A DNA stretch of 64,000 nt from Salinibacterium sp. NG253 (GCF_015864945.1 NZ_JADYWF010000001.1:62378-126377), one strand, 5' to 3'; counted from the first letter of the stretch, positions 1 to 8,725 are shown. A program made the numbers and translations. Notes: generated by a model from the letters alone, not told the origin.

Positions 1-1
1 G

Positions 2-100
2 GGCCTGAGCAACCGTCGGATGTCCGGTGCAAATAACACGGCCGTGCGTGGCGCGAGCAACAAATTCTCTGCCGGGATTATGAGCAAGTTCAAGCTGTAA
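2..100 (+). CDS. possible C-terminal end of a gene cut by the window edge
   Basis: An open frame enters from the left edge and stops with TAA at 98-100, giving 32 residues that end in MSKFKL. Its third codon positions are mostly G or C, like the real genes nearby, and it would be tail-to-tail with the protease gene ending at 142. I do not recognise the peptide. The opposite strand also has an open frame here, but that one has no ATG, GTG or TTG start after its upstream stop and its third positions are AT-richer. Low confidence; only sequence to the left would settle it. Confidence 0.3.
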   Translation, partial: GLSNRRMSGANNTAVRGASNKFSAGIMSKFKL

Positions 101-141
101 CGCTCGTGCCAGGGCTGAGGAGCCAGCGGGCAGTGGAGCTT

Positions 142-624
142 TTAGCCCTGCCCCTGGTTGCGACGCCGAGTGACCCGGGGCGGGCGACCGCCGAGAAATG
201 ACTTACCCGAGTCAACGAGAAACTCTTGGCTGAGTGCTTCGCGGCCCACGAGCATCCGGAAGCCCATTTCGTCACGATTGGTGAGCGTTGTTTCGGCGGT
301 GACGGTGTGCCCGCACAGCACGACGTCGATCAACACGACAATGCGATCCTCGCGGTGGCCCGATGAACTGCGCACGGTGCGGCGGTCATGAATGGCGCAT
401 TCGACAACAGCATCATCTTTATTGGACCGCTGCCAGGGGCGCACCCGAAAGCGCACCCACTCGCTGCCATCGGGGCGCACGAATTCTTCGATATCGTCGG
501 CATGAAGCGCAGAACTCTGCGCGCCAGTATCGAGTTTGGCTTTTATCCACGGCACGCCGAGATCGGGCAAGGAAACCCACTCACGCCAGCCTGCGATCGT
601 GTTTGAATGGGTGGGCTCTATCAC
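142..624 (-). CDS. RimB-like retropepsin-type protease (ATP-dependent zinc protease family, PF05618)
   Basis: About 160 residues. It opens with GWREWVSLPDLGVPWIKAKL followed by DTGAQSSALHA, the DTGA active-site loop of this aspartyl-protease-like family, and has the family's later LVGREAL stretch. In Pseudomonas the family member RimB works with RimK to trim glutamate tails from ribosomal protein S6; here rimK is divergent and starts 25 bases away, which supports the same pairing. The start is GTG at 624; the open frame continues upstream without another usual start. CAAGAT lies six bases before it, so a leaderless message is possible. The substrate in actinobacteria is not known to me. Confidence 0.8.
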   Translation of the reverse strand: MIEPTHSNTIAGWREWVSLPDLGVPWIKAKLDTGAQSSALHADDIEEFVRPDGSEWVRFRVRPWQRSNKDDAVVECAIHDRRTVRSSSGHREDRIVVLIDVVLCGHTVTAETTLTNRDEMGFRMLVGREALSQEFLVDSGKSFLGGRPPRVTRRRNQGQG

Positions 625-648
625 CCCCTTATCTTGACAGGTCGTCCG

Positions 649-1839
649 ATGAAACTCGCCATCCTCTCCCGTGCGCCGCAGGCTTATTCCACAGTGCGAC
701 TTCGTGCGGCCGCTGAGCAACGTGGCCACACGGTGAAGGTTCTCAACACTTTGCGCTTCGCGATCGACCTCACGGGTAACGAACCTGACCTGCAATACCG
801 CGGCAAGTTGCTGTCGGACTACGACGCCATCCTGCCTCGCATCGGCAACTCCATCACCTACTTCGGCACCGCTGTGGTTCGCCAGTTCGAGCAGATGGAT
901 GTCTACACGCCGAACACCTCGAGCGGCATCACGAACTCGCGCGACAAGCTGCGTGCTACCCAGATTCTTTCTCGCCACGACATCGCAATGCCGGCTACCA
1001 CCTTTGTGCACAACCGGGCGGATGTAGAGATGGCCATCGAGCGGGTCGGCGGTGCGCCCGTCGTCATCAAGCTGCTCGAAGGCACGCAGGGTATTGGCGT
1101 GATCCTGGCTCCGGACACTCAGGTTGCCAAGGCGATCATCGAGACCCTGCACTCGACGAAGCAGAACGTGCTGATTCAGAGCTTCATCTCTGAAAGTAAG
1201 GGCCGCGACATCCGCGCTCTCGTTGTCGGTGATCGCGTTGTTGCCGCTATGCGCCGGGTGGCGGTGGGCGATGAGTTCCGGTCGAACGTGCACCGCGGCG
1301 GCAACGTCGAAGCTGTTGAGCTCACTCCCGAGTACCACCGGGCCGCCGTCAAAGCCGCGCAAATCATGGGCTTGCGGGTTGCCGGCGTCGACATGCTCGA
1401 GGGCAAAGATGGCCCGCTCGTGATGGAGGTCAATTCGTCGCCCGGGCTCGAAGGCATTGAACGCGCAACTGGGTTGGATGTCGCGGGCGCGATCATTGAC
1501 TACATCGCCAACCAGGTGGCATTCCCCGAGATCGATGTTCGCCAGCGTCTCAGCGTGTCAACCGGGTATGGCGTCGCTGAAATCGTTGTGGGCAGCGACG
1601 CGGATTTTGTGGGCAAGCAGCTCGGCGAATCGGGTCTCGGTGAGAAAGACATCACCGTGCTCACCCTGCACCGTGGTTCTAACGTGGTGCCGAACCCCCG
1701 CCGCAGCACTGTGCTTGAGGCGAATGATCGCCTGCTCTGCTTTGGCAAGCTCGAAGAGATGCGCGCGATGATCCCGGCACGTCGCCGCCGTCGCGCGAAG
1801 GTGCGCAAGCTTCCGCCGCAGCCTGTCACCGAAGACTAG
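649..1839 (+). CDS. rimK: RimK-type ATP-grasp glutamate ligase with C-terminal RCK_C (TrkA-C) domain
   Basis: 396 residues against about 300 for Escherichia coli RimK. Residues 1-300 follow RimK closely: MKLAILSR at the start, RIGNSITYFGTA, VVIKLLEGTQGIGV in the ATP-grasp, FRSNVHRGG, and EVNSSPGLEGIE near the metal site. Residues about 312-385 form a separate module (YGVAEIVVGSDADFVGKQL ... ITVLTLHRG ... NDRLLCFG) that reads as an RCK_C domain, usually found on potassium channels and transporters where it binds small ligands. RimK adds glutamates to the C-terminus of S6; the extra domain suggests ligand control, which is inference. I chose ATG 649 over upstream in-frame starts because homologues begin MKIAILSR. 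Confidence 0.87.
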   Translation: MKLAILSRAPQAYSTVRLRAAAEQRGHTVKVLNTLRFAIDLTGNEPDLQYRGKLLSDYDAILPRIGNSITYFGTAVVRQFEQMDVYTPNTSSGITNSRDKLRATQILSRHDIAMPATTFVHNRADVEMAIERVGGAPVVIKLLEGTQGIGVILAPDTQVAKAIIETLHSTKQNVLIQSFISESKGRDIRALVVGDRVVAAMRRVAVGDEFRSNVHRGGNVEAVELTPEYHRAAVKAAQIMGLRVAGVDMLEGKDGPLVMEVNSSPGLEGIERATGLDVAGAIIDYIANQVAFPEIDVRQRLSVSTGYGVAEIVVGSDADFVGKQLGESGLGEKDITVLTLHRGSNVVPNPRRSTVLEANDRLLCFGKLEEMRAMIPARRRRRAKVRKLPPQPVTED

Positions 1840-1841
1840 AC

Positions 1842-2321
1842 GTGGGCGAGATCGACAACCTGCCCGTTTCTGAGTTCGGCTTTCCCGGCCCGCTGCGCGA
1901 TACCTTGGTTGCCGCCATCCTTGCGGGTAAGAAAACCTCGACGTCATCGACTCTTGTGGAGTACGGCATTGAGGGCGATCCTCTGCCGGTGGCTGGTGAG
2001 CGCTACGTGGTCGTCGACTCTCGGGACGCTCCGGTTGCCATTGTCAAAATTGTTACCGTCGAACAGTCTCGGCTCGTTGACGTGAGTTGGGAGCACGCTC
2101 GCAACGAGGGCGAAGGCTATTCGTCGCTTGCGGAGTGGCGTGCTGGCCACGAACGTTACTGGCACGGTGATGACATGCGCGCGTTCCTCGGCGATCCCGA
2201 GTTCAAGGTAAATGACGACACGATTGTGGTGCTCGAACGATTCGAAGTTATTCGACGTCTTGCCACCGAGGGTTCAGGCCTGTCCCCTCAAGCAACCGCC
2301 CCGATGAAAGCAGAGCTATGA
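1842..2321 (+). CDS. ASCH domain protein
   Basis: 159 residues from GTG 1842, two bases after the rimK stop, so probably in one operon with it. The body matches the ASCH family (PF04266, PUA-like fold): LRDTLVAAILAGKKTSTSS near the N-terminus, then PVAGERYVVVDS and a WEHARNEGEGYSSLAEWRAG segment. ASCH proteins are proposed to bind RNA; some relatives are small amidohydrolases acting on modified nucleosides such as N4-acetylcytidine. Which applies here cannot be told from sequence. The stop overlaps the next start by four bases. Confidence 0.8.
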   Translation: MGEIDNLPVSEFGFPGPLRDTLVAAILAGKKTSTSSTLVEYGIEGDPLPVAGERYVVVDSRDAPVAIVKIVTVEQSRLVDVSWEHARNEGEGYSSLAEWRAGHERYWHGDDMRAFLGDPEFKVNDDTIVVLERFEVIRRLATEGSGLSPQATAPMKAEL

Positions 2322-3169
2322 AACGCGTGATCAGCGCTCTTTACCGTGCGCGGGGAGTGCTGCTTTTTGTGTCAGTTATTGCGATCTTTGCGGGCACAAT
2401 TGGTGCCCAGGTGATCCCGTTTGTCCCGGTAAAAACGGTGCTTTCGGTGGTGCCGTTGGTGGGGATTCTAGGGATGTTGCTGGTTCTCGCCGTGGTCATT
2501 CCCGGGGTGAAGCTCTTGCCCACGTGGGAGCCACGGACAGTGACGTCACCGGTGACCGGCCGGTGGATGGCGTTGAACAGTCCCGCAACACGCGTGCCAA
2601 GTCATGGGGTTCGCGCGTACGGCCAGACGCACGCTGTCGATCTTGTCTTTGACCCCGCAGATCGAGTGAGGCCCGAGTTCGGCACCGGGATCGTCTTGCG
2701 GTATCCGACGGAATATCCCGCATTTGGCGAGCCGGTACGCGCCATGATCGACGGCGTCGTGGTGCGTGTTGCCGACTCGCAGCGAGACCACCGCGCTCGT
2801 GCATCTCTGCTCGGTTTCGGCTACATGATGGTTGAAGGCACCCTCAGGGAGCTGGGCGGCCCGCGTTTCATCGTGGGAAACACCATCATCATTCGTGGTG
2901 ACGACGGGGTGTTCGCCCTTGTTGCCCACCTGAAGCAGCGATCAGCGATCGTGCGAGTTGGCGACAGAGTCACCGCGGGGCAGCCCATCGGCGCCTGCGG
3001 CAATTCAGGCAACTCCAGCGAGCCCCACGTGCATGCTCAGTTGATGGATCGCGCCTCTGTCTGGACCGGGCACGGAATGCCGATGGTTTTCGGTTCCGTA
3101 ATCATCGGTGACGAAATCGAAGAACGCGACGCGATGCCGGCAGACAACGAGCACATCACCGTTCGTTAG
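2318..3169 (+). CDS. membrane-anchored M23-family peptidase
   Basis: 283 residues. Two hydrophobic helices near residues 8-32 and 42-66 precede an extracytoplasmic domain. That domain has M23 (LytM-like zinc endopeptidase) signatures: HAVDLVF supplies the first His and Asp ligands and EPHVHAQL the HxH pair near residue 240; between them lies GVFALVAHLKQRS. Family members usually cut peptidoglycan cross-bridges. It overlaps the ASCH gene by ATGA and is probably translationally coupled to it. The stop codon overlaps the stop of the convergent ABC permease. Whether the catalytic set is complete would need an alignment. Confidence 0.85.
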   Translation: MKRVISALYRARGVLLFVSVIAIFAGTIGAQVIPFVPVKTVLSVVPLVGILGMLLVLAVVIPGVKLLPTWEPRTVTSPVTGRWMALNSPATRVPSHGVRAYGQTHAVDLVFDPADRVRPEFGTGIVLRYPTEYPAFGEPVRAMIDGVVVRVADSQRDHRARASLLGFGYMMVEGTLRELGGPRFIVGNTIIIRGDDGVFALVAHLKQRSAIVRVGDRVTAGQPIGACGNSGNSSEPHVHAQLMDRASVWTGHGMPMVFGSVIIGDEIEERDAMPADNEHITVR

Positions 3170-4272
3170 CCCTTGATGGCCTGAGACCAGCTCACCCGGC
3201 TGCCCACCTTCAACAGTGAGTTGTTGTAGATGCGCGAGCCGAGAAGCACAGCAAGTGCCGCAGTGACGATGAGCAATGCGAGGGAAATGAGGGGCTCCCA
3301 CCAGGCAGCGGTTCCGAGGAAGAGGCGCATCGGCATCCCGACCGGGGCAGAGAACGGCACGTACGACATGATCGTCAGGGCGACGGGGTTGTCGTGCAGG
3401 AAGATGATTGCGAAGTAGGGCAGCATGATCAGCATCGTTACGGGGGTCATCGTTGTTCCCAAGTCTTCTTGACGAGACACCATCGCTCCGACGGCGGCGA
3501 AGAGGGCTGCAAGCAGGATGAAACCGATGATGAAGAACCCGACAAACCAGAGCAGCGGAGCGCTGAGGACAGTCAAGAGTTCAGCTTGGCCGGTGACCGA
3601 AAGGCCCACTACGGCCAACACCGCGATCGCGACGATTTGAGCGAAGGCCAGCAGCGAGTTGCCGATCACTTTGCCCGCCATGAGCGCCGAAACGGGCACC
3701 GCTGACATCAGAATCTCCACGATGCGTGTTTGCTTTTCTTCCACGACGCTCTGCGCGATCATCGGGCCGAACGTCATGCCCGAGGCGAAGAATACGATTC
3801 CGAAAGCAAAAGCAGCGAGATAGCTCAGAAGATAGCTGGTATCGCTGGGGTCGAGCAAAATCAGCTCGGGGCTCAGGCTGAGTCCCTGCATCAACGACGA
3901 GGGTGCTTCGCTCTCGGCGATGACGGTGACGGGAACGGCGGCGCCCTCTTCTGACGGCACCACCGCGGCATCTACTGTTCCGTCGGTGACGAGGGCTTCA
4001 GCATCTGCACGGGTGTCGACGACCGTCAGTTCGAGCCCGGGCACATTCGAGAGTTCTGACGACACCGAGCTAACGACCGCCACTGGTGTAGTGGAAACAT
4101 TTTTTGACATGATGCCGCCGGCGATGACCCCGCCCAGCACGAGCAACAAAAGGATGCCGGTGGTGATGAGAAAGCTCTTAGAGCGCAGCCGTGTAGTAAT
4201 TTCTCGTTCAGCGACGAGCACGACTGACTGGGTGAAGCTGGGGGCGCGGCGAGCAGCGGTAGTGGTGTTCAT
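3166..4272 (-). CDS. ABC-2 type exporter permease (NatB-like)
   Basis: 368 residues. One N-terminal membrane helix (ITTGILLLLVLGGVIAGG) is followed by an extracytoplasmic stretch of about 140 residues and then five hydrophobic helices, the usual NatB/YhaP layout. SVVEEKQTRIVEILMSAVP is a hallmark of this permease family. The start overlaps the stop of the ATPase gene (TAATG), so the two form one transporter. NatAB-type systems export sodium or small toxic compounds, but the substrate cannot be read here. Confidence 0.9.
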   Translation of the reverse strand: MNTTTAARRAPSFTQSVVLVAEREITTRLRSKSFLITTGILLLLVLGGVIAGGIMSKNVSTTPVAVVSSVSSELSNVPGLELTVVDTRADAEALVTDGTVDAAVVPSEEGAAVPVTVIAESEAPSSLMQGLSLSPELILLDPSDTSYLLSYLAAFAFGIVFFASGMTFGPMIAQSVVEEKQTRIVEILMSAVPVSALMAGKVIGNSLLAFAQIVAIAVLAVVGLSVTGQAELLTVLSAPLLWFVGFFIIGFILLAALFAAVGAMVSRQEDLGTTMTPVTMLIMLPYFAIIFLHDNPVALTIMSYVPFSAPVGMPMRLFLGTAAWWEPLISLALLIVTAALAVLLGSRIYNNSLLKVGSRVSWSQAIKG

Positions 4273-5153
4273 TAGATGACCTCTCGAAAAATTTGGGCGA
4301 GGGAGGCGCGCTGGGGCGAAAACGACGTGACATCACCGTCAGCCATCGCTCGTCGCAGCACTCGCTGCGCTGCGGCGGGCTCAGCGGCATCGAAAGTAGC
4401 GTGGCCACCGCCAAACTCGACCACGGTGATGTCGGGTTCGCCGCGGAGCCAGCCGAGGTCGCTGCTACACACGATGGAGTAGCGCGGTGCCGAGTGTTGG
4501 GTGCGCAGTTCTTCGCGCTCACCGGAGGCACGAATGCGGCCATCCGCAATGATGACGAGGTCATCGCACAGCCGTTCAACAATTTCGAGCTGGTGAGAGG
4601 AGAACAACACCGATGCTCCGGATGCGGCCCGCTGCTTGAGCGCCTCGACCACGGTATCGACGGCGAGGGGATCCAACCCCGAGAACGGTTCGTCGAGAAC
4701 GAGCACTTCGGGATCATGCACGAGAGACGCGGCGATCTGAGCGCGTTGCTGATTGCCGAGCGAGAGGCTCTCCAACGTGGAATCGCGACGCTCACCCAAA
4801 CCGAGTTCCTCGAGCAGGCTGTCAGCGTTGCGGCCAGCCGCGGCCTGCGTGAAGCCATGGAGCCGAGCGAAGTAGACGAGTTGCTCGCGCACTTTCATTT
4901 TTGGGTAGAGCCCACGTTCCTCGGGCATGTAGCCGAAACGACGCCGTTGTTCGGCGTCGAGAGGGGCGCCGTCGAGTTGAATTTCGCCGGCATCCGAACT
5001 GAGAACGCCCAAAAGAATGCGCATCGTTGTTGTCTTTCCGGCACCATTGCCGCCGACGAAACCGGTCATGCGGCTGTCACGCACCGAAAAGGTCACCCCG
5101 TCAAGCGCTGTGCGCGCCCCAAAGCTTTTGGTGATGTTGTCGAGTTGGAGCAC
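4272..5153 (-). CDS. ABC exporter ATP-binding protein (NatA-like)
   Basis: 293 residues from GTG 5153, with AAAGGCGG as ribosome binding site. Walker A is GGNGAGKTTTMRI, the signature region is ESLSLGNQQR (a variant of LSGGQ that is common in NatA/YhaQ proteins), Walker B is EVLVLDEPFSGLDP and the switch histidine is in LFSSHQLE. The C-terminal 70 residues form the accessory domain typical of drug or sodium exporters. It is the first gene of a two-gene operon with the permease. Confidence 0.93.
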   Translation of the reverse strand: MLQLDNITKSFGARTALDGVTFSVRDSRMTGFVGGNGAGKTTTMRILLGVLSSDAGEIQLDGAPLDAEQRRRFGYMPEERGLYPKMKVREQLVYFARLHGFTQAAAGRNADSLLEELGLGERRDSTLESLSLGNQQRAQIAASLVHDPEVLVLDEPFSGLDPLAVDTVVEALKQRAASGASVLFSSHQLEIVERLCDDLVIIADGRIRASGEREELRTQHSAPRYSIVCSSDLGWLRGEPDITVVEFGGGHATFDAAEPAAAQRVLRRAMADGDVTSFSPQRASLAQIFREVI

Positions 5154-5273
5154 GAATACCGCCTTTATCCACAGAAAAACTATCTACCGACAACGCTAGC
5201 CACTCGCAGGGCTGAGAGGCGCTCCCTCGCGGCGCTTTATCGCACCGAGTTGCCTGATCTCAGCGACACCGCG

Positions 5274-5279
5274 CAGACT
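5274..5279 (+). promoter_or_regulatory. candidate leaderless -10 hexamer
   Basis: CAGACT ends six bases before ATG 5286. The spacing is the same as at ten other genes in this window. Confidence 0.4.
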
Positions 5280-5285
5280 GATGTC

Positions 5286-5972
5286 ATGGGACACTCTCAG
5301 CATGATGCTCAGCCTGCCAACGACAAGAGCAGGGTCGCTCCGCGCGAGTTCTGGGAGGATCGCTATGGAGACAGCGACCACATTTGGTCGGGGCGCGTGA
5401 ACAGCGTTCTCGCCTCGATAGCGCCCACCCTTGGGGCGGCGAGCTCGTCCACTTCTCGTCGCTCACTTGATCTTGGGTGTGGTGAGGGAGGAGACGTCCT
5501 GTGGCTTGCTCAGAACGGGTGGAGCGCAACGGGAATCGATATCTCCACGCGCGCAATCGAGCGAGCTCGTGAAGCAGCCCTAAAATTATCCATCCCCTCG
5601 GACGCAGCGACATTTATTGCCGCGGACCTTTCCGAGCTGGAGACTGCTGAGCTCTATGACCTCGTGACCGCGAGCTTTCTCCACTCACCGGTCGAGCTCG
5701 CGCGTGGTCCTATCTTGCAGGCTGCGGCGTCGCGTGTGGCACCCGGTGGTCATCTCTTGATCACTTCGCACGCGTCGCCGCCGCGCGGTGACGATCATGG
5801 TCATCCGGTACACCTCGATTTTCCGACTCCCGAAGCGGAAGTCGAGATGCTTGCGCTGGACCCCGACGAATGGGACATACTTCTGTGCGAAGAGCGGCCC
5901 CGAGAGGTGACCAATCACGCGGGCGAGCCAGCGACTACCAGTGACGCTGTCGTTCTGGTGCGGCGCCATTAG
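5286..5972 (+). CDS. class I SAM-dependent methyltransferase
   Basis: 228 residues. The SAM-binding glycine loop is LDLGCGEGGDVLWLA (about residues 57-71), followed by the acidic GIDIS end of strand 2 and FIAADLSEL. The REFWEDRYGDSDHIWSGRVN opening is typical of a group of actinobacterial methyltransferases related to TehB-like and thiopurine-type enzymes. The substrate is unknown. The frame is open far upstream, but that part is antisense to the ABC ATPase. I chose ATG 5286 because CAGACT sits six bases before it and homologues start near here. It is divergent from the ABC operon and nearly tail-to-tail with the hydrolase that follows. Confidence 0.85.
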   Translation: MGHSQHDAQPANDKSRVAPREFWEDRYGDSDHIWSGRVNSVLASIAPTLGAASSSTSRRSLDLGCGEGGDVLWLAQNGWSATGIDISTRAIERAREAALKLSIPSDAATFIAADLSELETAELYDLVTASFLHSPVELARGPILQAAASRVAPGGHLLITSHASPPRGDDHGHPVHLDFPTPEAEVEMLALDPDEWDILLCEERPREVTNHAGEPATTSDAVVLVRRH

Positions 5973-5978
5973 CCTGCG

Positions 5979-6917
5979 CTAGGCAGCCAGTTGTCGTGAC
6001 TGAGGAGTCGACGTTCGCACTCCTACAGTTTCTATGTGCGCAAAGTGGCCGACATTCGCCAGCGCCTGCTGGGTGGCATGAGGGAGGACTTTCGCAAACC
6101 AGGCATCGTCAGTGGCGCTTACGAACGCGTCTTTTTTGCCACGAACTAGCGTGACGCGGCACTCGATGCTCGCCCAGTCTCGCTCGTCGTAACGGGCCGC
6201 TGCCTCAGCACCCTGAACAAACGAGCGCGCACGGAGCTCTGCGGCGAGTGAATCGAATACTGAACTGTCGAGCTCGCGTCGGTTCGCAAAAAGGGGAGCG
6301 CTGAGCGGTGCCAGGAGTCTCATTCGGTGCAACGCACGCACCACCACTCGACCGACAGGACCGAGCGCGGAAAGTAACCGCATCGCACCGAGCATCCCTG
6401 CCAACAGCGGCAGAACGCTGAAACGTCGAACCGGATGCCGCAGCACCGCCAGCGCACCAGGTCCGGTTGCCGAGATGGCGGTCACGCTCGACGTGCGCTC
6501 CGGATACCGAGCTGCCAGCGTGAGCGCAAGGTGCCCTCCCAGAGAGTGGCCGAAGACGTTCCACCTCGCAAAGCCGAGGGTTCTCGTGACGTGGGCCACT
6601 GCATCCACCATGTCTTCGACCGTGGTTCCAGGGCGGACGCTGCCGCTCTCACCCCAGCCGGGAAGATCGATCGCAACCACATTCTGCAACGGTTTATGCG
6701 CGCTGTGAGCGTCGCGGATCAGGGGTAGCCAGGTTGTCCACGAACCTGCGGCACCGTGCAAAAGCACTGTGGCCGTATCCGAGCTCGCGGCAGCGTTCGG
6801 GTCAACGTGCACCACGACATCGCCCAGACCGGTGGGCACAACGACGCGGGAAAACCCCGCAGTGGCGCGGTCAAACCGGTTGTCGGCGCTGTAGTGCGTG
6901 CTGGAGGCGGGTGTCAT
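5979..6917 (-). CDS. alpha/beta hydrolase
   Basis: 312 residues. The nucleophile elbow is FGHSLGGH, the oxyanion region is LLHGAAGSW, an acid candidate lies in VRGKKDAFV, and the catalytic histidine is in VGHFAHIE near the C-terminus. ATG 6917 is chosen over an in-frame ATG ten codons upstream because a strong GAGGTG ribosome site precedes it. It lies 74 bases after the rhodanese lipoprotein gene on the same strand, so it may be the last gene of the sulfur cluster or an independent one. The substrate is unknown. Confidence 0.85.
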   Translation of the reverse strand: MTPASSTHYSADNRFDRATAGFSRVVVPTGLGDVVVHVDPNAAASSDTATVLLHGAAGSWTTWLPLIRDAHSAHKPLQNVVAIDLPGWGESGSVRPGTTVEDMVDAVAHVTRTLGFARWNVFGHSLGGHLALTLAARYPERTSSVTAISATGPGALAVLRHPVRRFSVLPLLAGMLGAMRLLSALGPVGRVVVRALHRMRLLAPLSAPLFANRRELDSSVFDSLAAELRARSFVQGAEAAARYDERDWASIECRVTLVRGKKDAFVSATDDAWFAKVLPHATQQALANVGHFAHIETVGVRTSTPQSRQLAA

Positions 6918-6991
6918 ATTCACCTCAGTGGTTCGGAGCCGCAGCATCCGTCGATTGCCCGAATGTGCGGCCGCGAACGAACGGTGGTGGG

Positions 6992-7360
6992 TTACTGCAC
7001 AACCTCGATCTGGGTGGAGGCTTCTGCCTCACCGATGGAGCCGAGGTCGATGATGTTCTCGAAGCCAGCTTCTTCCATCAGGGCGACAGCTTGACCGGAA
7101 CGGTTGCCCGACTTGCAGTAGACGGCGTACTCAGCGTTGGGGTCAAGTGTGGGAAGAGCCGCAGCAAACTCGCCACCATTGAGGTCGAGCAGTGTGGCGC
7201 CCTCAAGGTGCCCAGCGTCGTATTCCGCGGGGGTGCGAACGTCGATGAGAATGGTGTCGGCGGTGAGCTCGATCTCCGGAGAGGCGTCGCCGGTCGAGCA
7301 TCCAGCGATCGATGCGAGTACGACGAGAGAACCAGCGAGAGCGGCGAGGGGACGGAACAT
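6992..7360 (-). CDS. rhodanese-domain lipoprotein
   Basis: 122 residues. A signal peptide ends in the lipobox ASIAGC (Cys21), so the protein should be anchored outside the membrane. The rest is a single rhodanese domain: ILIDVRTPAEYDAGHLEGA and the active-site loop YCKSGNRSG, whose cysteine carries the persulfide. The ribosome site AAGGAG lies seven bases before the ATG. It follows DUF4395 and TauE genes in the sulfur cluster and probably takes part in extracytoplasmic sulfane-sulfur transfer (inference). Confidence 0.9.
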   Translation of the reverse strand: MFRPLAALAGSLVVLASIAGCSTGDASPEIELTADTILIDVRTPAEYDAGHLEGATLLDLNGGEFAAALPTLDPNAEYAVYCKSGNRSGQAVALMEEAGFENIIDLGSIGEAEASTQIEVVQ

Positions 7361-7384
7361 TTTTTCTCCTTGTGAAACGGGTGG

Positions 7385-7933
7385 TTATTCGGAAACCCGG
7401 CATGAGTCGCCTGGGCAGTATTGGGGTGGGGTTTTTGTGAGCAAGCGCTGAAGTGAGCATCCAACGCAGATGCCGAAGGCGGCTTCTAAGAAAAGCATGG
7501 TGAGGCACAGTCCGCACAACAGCAGTGTGGCTTCGAGCGGCGCACCAAGCACGCCCATTCCGGCGCACGAGAGTAGGGCGAGGCCGTAGCCAAGCCACCA
7601 GGCGAACTCCTTCTGGCGGGCACCGACCCAATTGGGCTGGTGTCGTCGAACGAGCAGACGGCCTAGAGCCAGTGTCGGTGACCAACGATCACCGATCGTG
7701 ACACGCACGAGCATATCCATCATAAAAAAGACGCCGAACGGGCGAAGCGGAACGGCTGAATGCTGGATGACAGCAAGAGTGATCGAGACTGCTCCGGCAA
7801 GAAAGAGAATGCTTGCAGCGACGCGCACGGCGCGCTCGTTCACCACCGGAATGTCATAGCCCTCGACGAGGGAACCCACGGTGGGAGCGTGTGCCGGGGT
7901 CGACGTTGTCGTTGCTGGTGTGATCGTCGGCAA
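7385..7933 (-). CDS. DUF4395 integral membrane protein
   Basis: 182 residues with about four hydrophobic helices. The DUF4395 (PF14340) hallmarks are VNERAVRVAA near the N-terminus, a central MDMLVR and a C-terminal FGICVGCSLQ. The cysteines in GICVGCSL are conserved in the family, and it repeatedly accompanies rhodanese and thioredoxin-like genes, so a role in sulfur or thiol chemistry in the membrane is likely. The start is TTG 7933; a GGAG inside the last codons of tauE lies at normal distance. Only three bases separate it from tauE. Confidence 0.85.
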   Translation of the reverse strand: MPTITPATTTSTPAHAPTVGSLVEGYDIPVVNERAVRVAASILFLAGAVSITLAVIQHSAVPLRPFGVFFMMDMLVRVTIGDRWSPTLALGRLLVRRHQPNWVGARQKEFAWWLGYGLALLSCAGMGVLGAPLEATLLLCGLCLTMLFLEAAFGICVGCSLQRLLTKTPPQYCPGDSCRVSE

Positions 7934-7936
7934 CGG

Positions 7937-8725
7937 TCACGCTCCTGTCACGAGGGGTAGCAATTGCGGGATTTCTTGCACAAGCACGAAGGCGCCGATA
8001 GCGAGAACGAAGATTCCGAATCCTTTGCGCAGGGCGGTTTCGGGAATTCGACCAGCGAGAGCGGCGCCCACAAACGAGCCCGCAACGGCGATCCCGGTGA
8101 ATGCGAGGATGGTTGGCCACGGAAGGTCAACGGTAAAGAGGTGGGCGACAAGCCCTGCCGACGACTGCATCGCAATAATCAGTAGCGAGGTGCCCACGGC
8201 GACCGCCACCGGAAGCCCGCCGAGAAGCGTGAGCGCGGGAACAATGAGGAAGCCGCCCCCAGCGCCCACGAGCCCGGCGGCAATTCCGACGAAGAAGCCG
8301 TCCCGAACAATGCGGAGGACGGGAAGCTTTGCTGGCTCGTGAACTGATCCCGCCGGCACCTTCTTGCGCCCGCGGATCATGGCAGTTGCGGTGGCGACCA
8401 TCATGGCGGCGAAGAGCACCATCAGGACTGTTCCGGGGATGTAGCCGCCGACAATACCTCCGGCGAAAGCGCCAGCCATTCCCGCGGCACCGAAAATCAA
8501 TCCGGTTCGCCAGCGAACGCGCCCTTCTCGGGCATGATGGAAAACGCTGACGGCGCTCGTGACGCCCACGATAAATAGCGAAGCCGAGATCCCCTGCTGT
8601 GGCTCAAAGCCGGCAACGTAGGTGAGGATCGGCACGGTGAGGATCGAGCCGCCCCCGCCGAGCATGCCGAGGGAAACTCCCACGAGCACGGCAAGGGCCA
8701 GCGCGATAATCAGGTTTGGTTCCAT
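7937..8725 (-). CDS. TauE/SafE-family sulfur anion exporter
   Basis: 262 residues with eight or so hydrophobic helices. The family signature GMLGGGGSILTVPIL is at residues about 21-35 and is repeated in inverted-repeat fashion as GLVGAGGGFLIVPAL near residue 145, as expected for PF01925. Members move sulfite, sulfoacetate or thiosulfate across the membrane. In cst operons a TauE protein is found beside the persulfide dioxygenase and is thought to export the sulfite or thiosulfate formed. It lies nine bases after the CstB-like gene. Confidence 0.92.
   Translation of the reverse strand: MEPNLIIALALAVLVGVSLGMLGGGGSILTVPILTYVAGFEPQQGISASLFIVGVTSAVSVFHHAREGRVRWRTGLIFGAAGMAGAFAGGIVGGYIPGTVLMVLFAAMMVATATAMIRGRKKVPAGSVHEPAKLPVLRIVRDGFFVGIAAGLVGAGGGFLIVPALTLLGGLPVAVAVGTSLLIIAMQSSAGLVAHLFTVDLPWPTILAFTGIAVAGSFVGAALAGRIPETALRKGFGIFVLAIGAFVLVQEIPQLLPLVTGA

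Noticed and set aside
142-1362. A 406-codon open frame on the minus strand.
   Set aside because: Only its last 160 codons (142-624) look like protein; the rest is antisense to rimK, whose domain match is complete.
4293-5285. Long plus-strand frame leading into the methyltransferase.
   Set aside because: It is antisense to the ABC ATPase; the methyltransferase fold begins only after ATG 5286.
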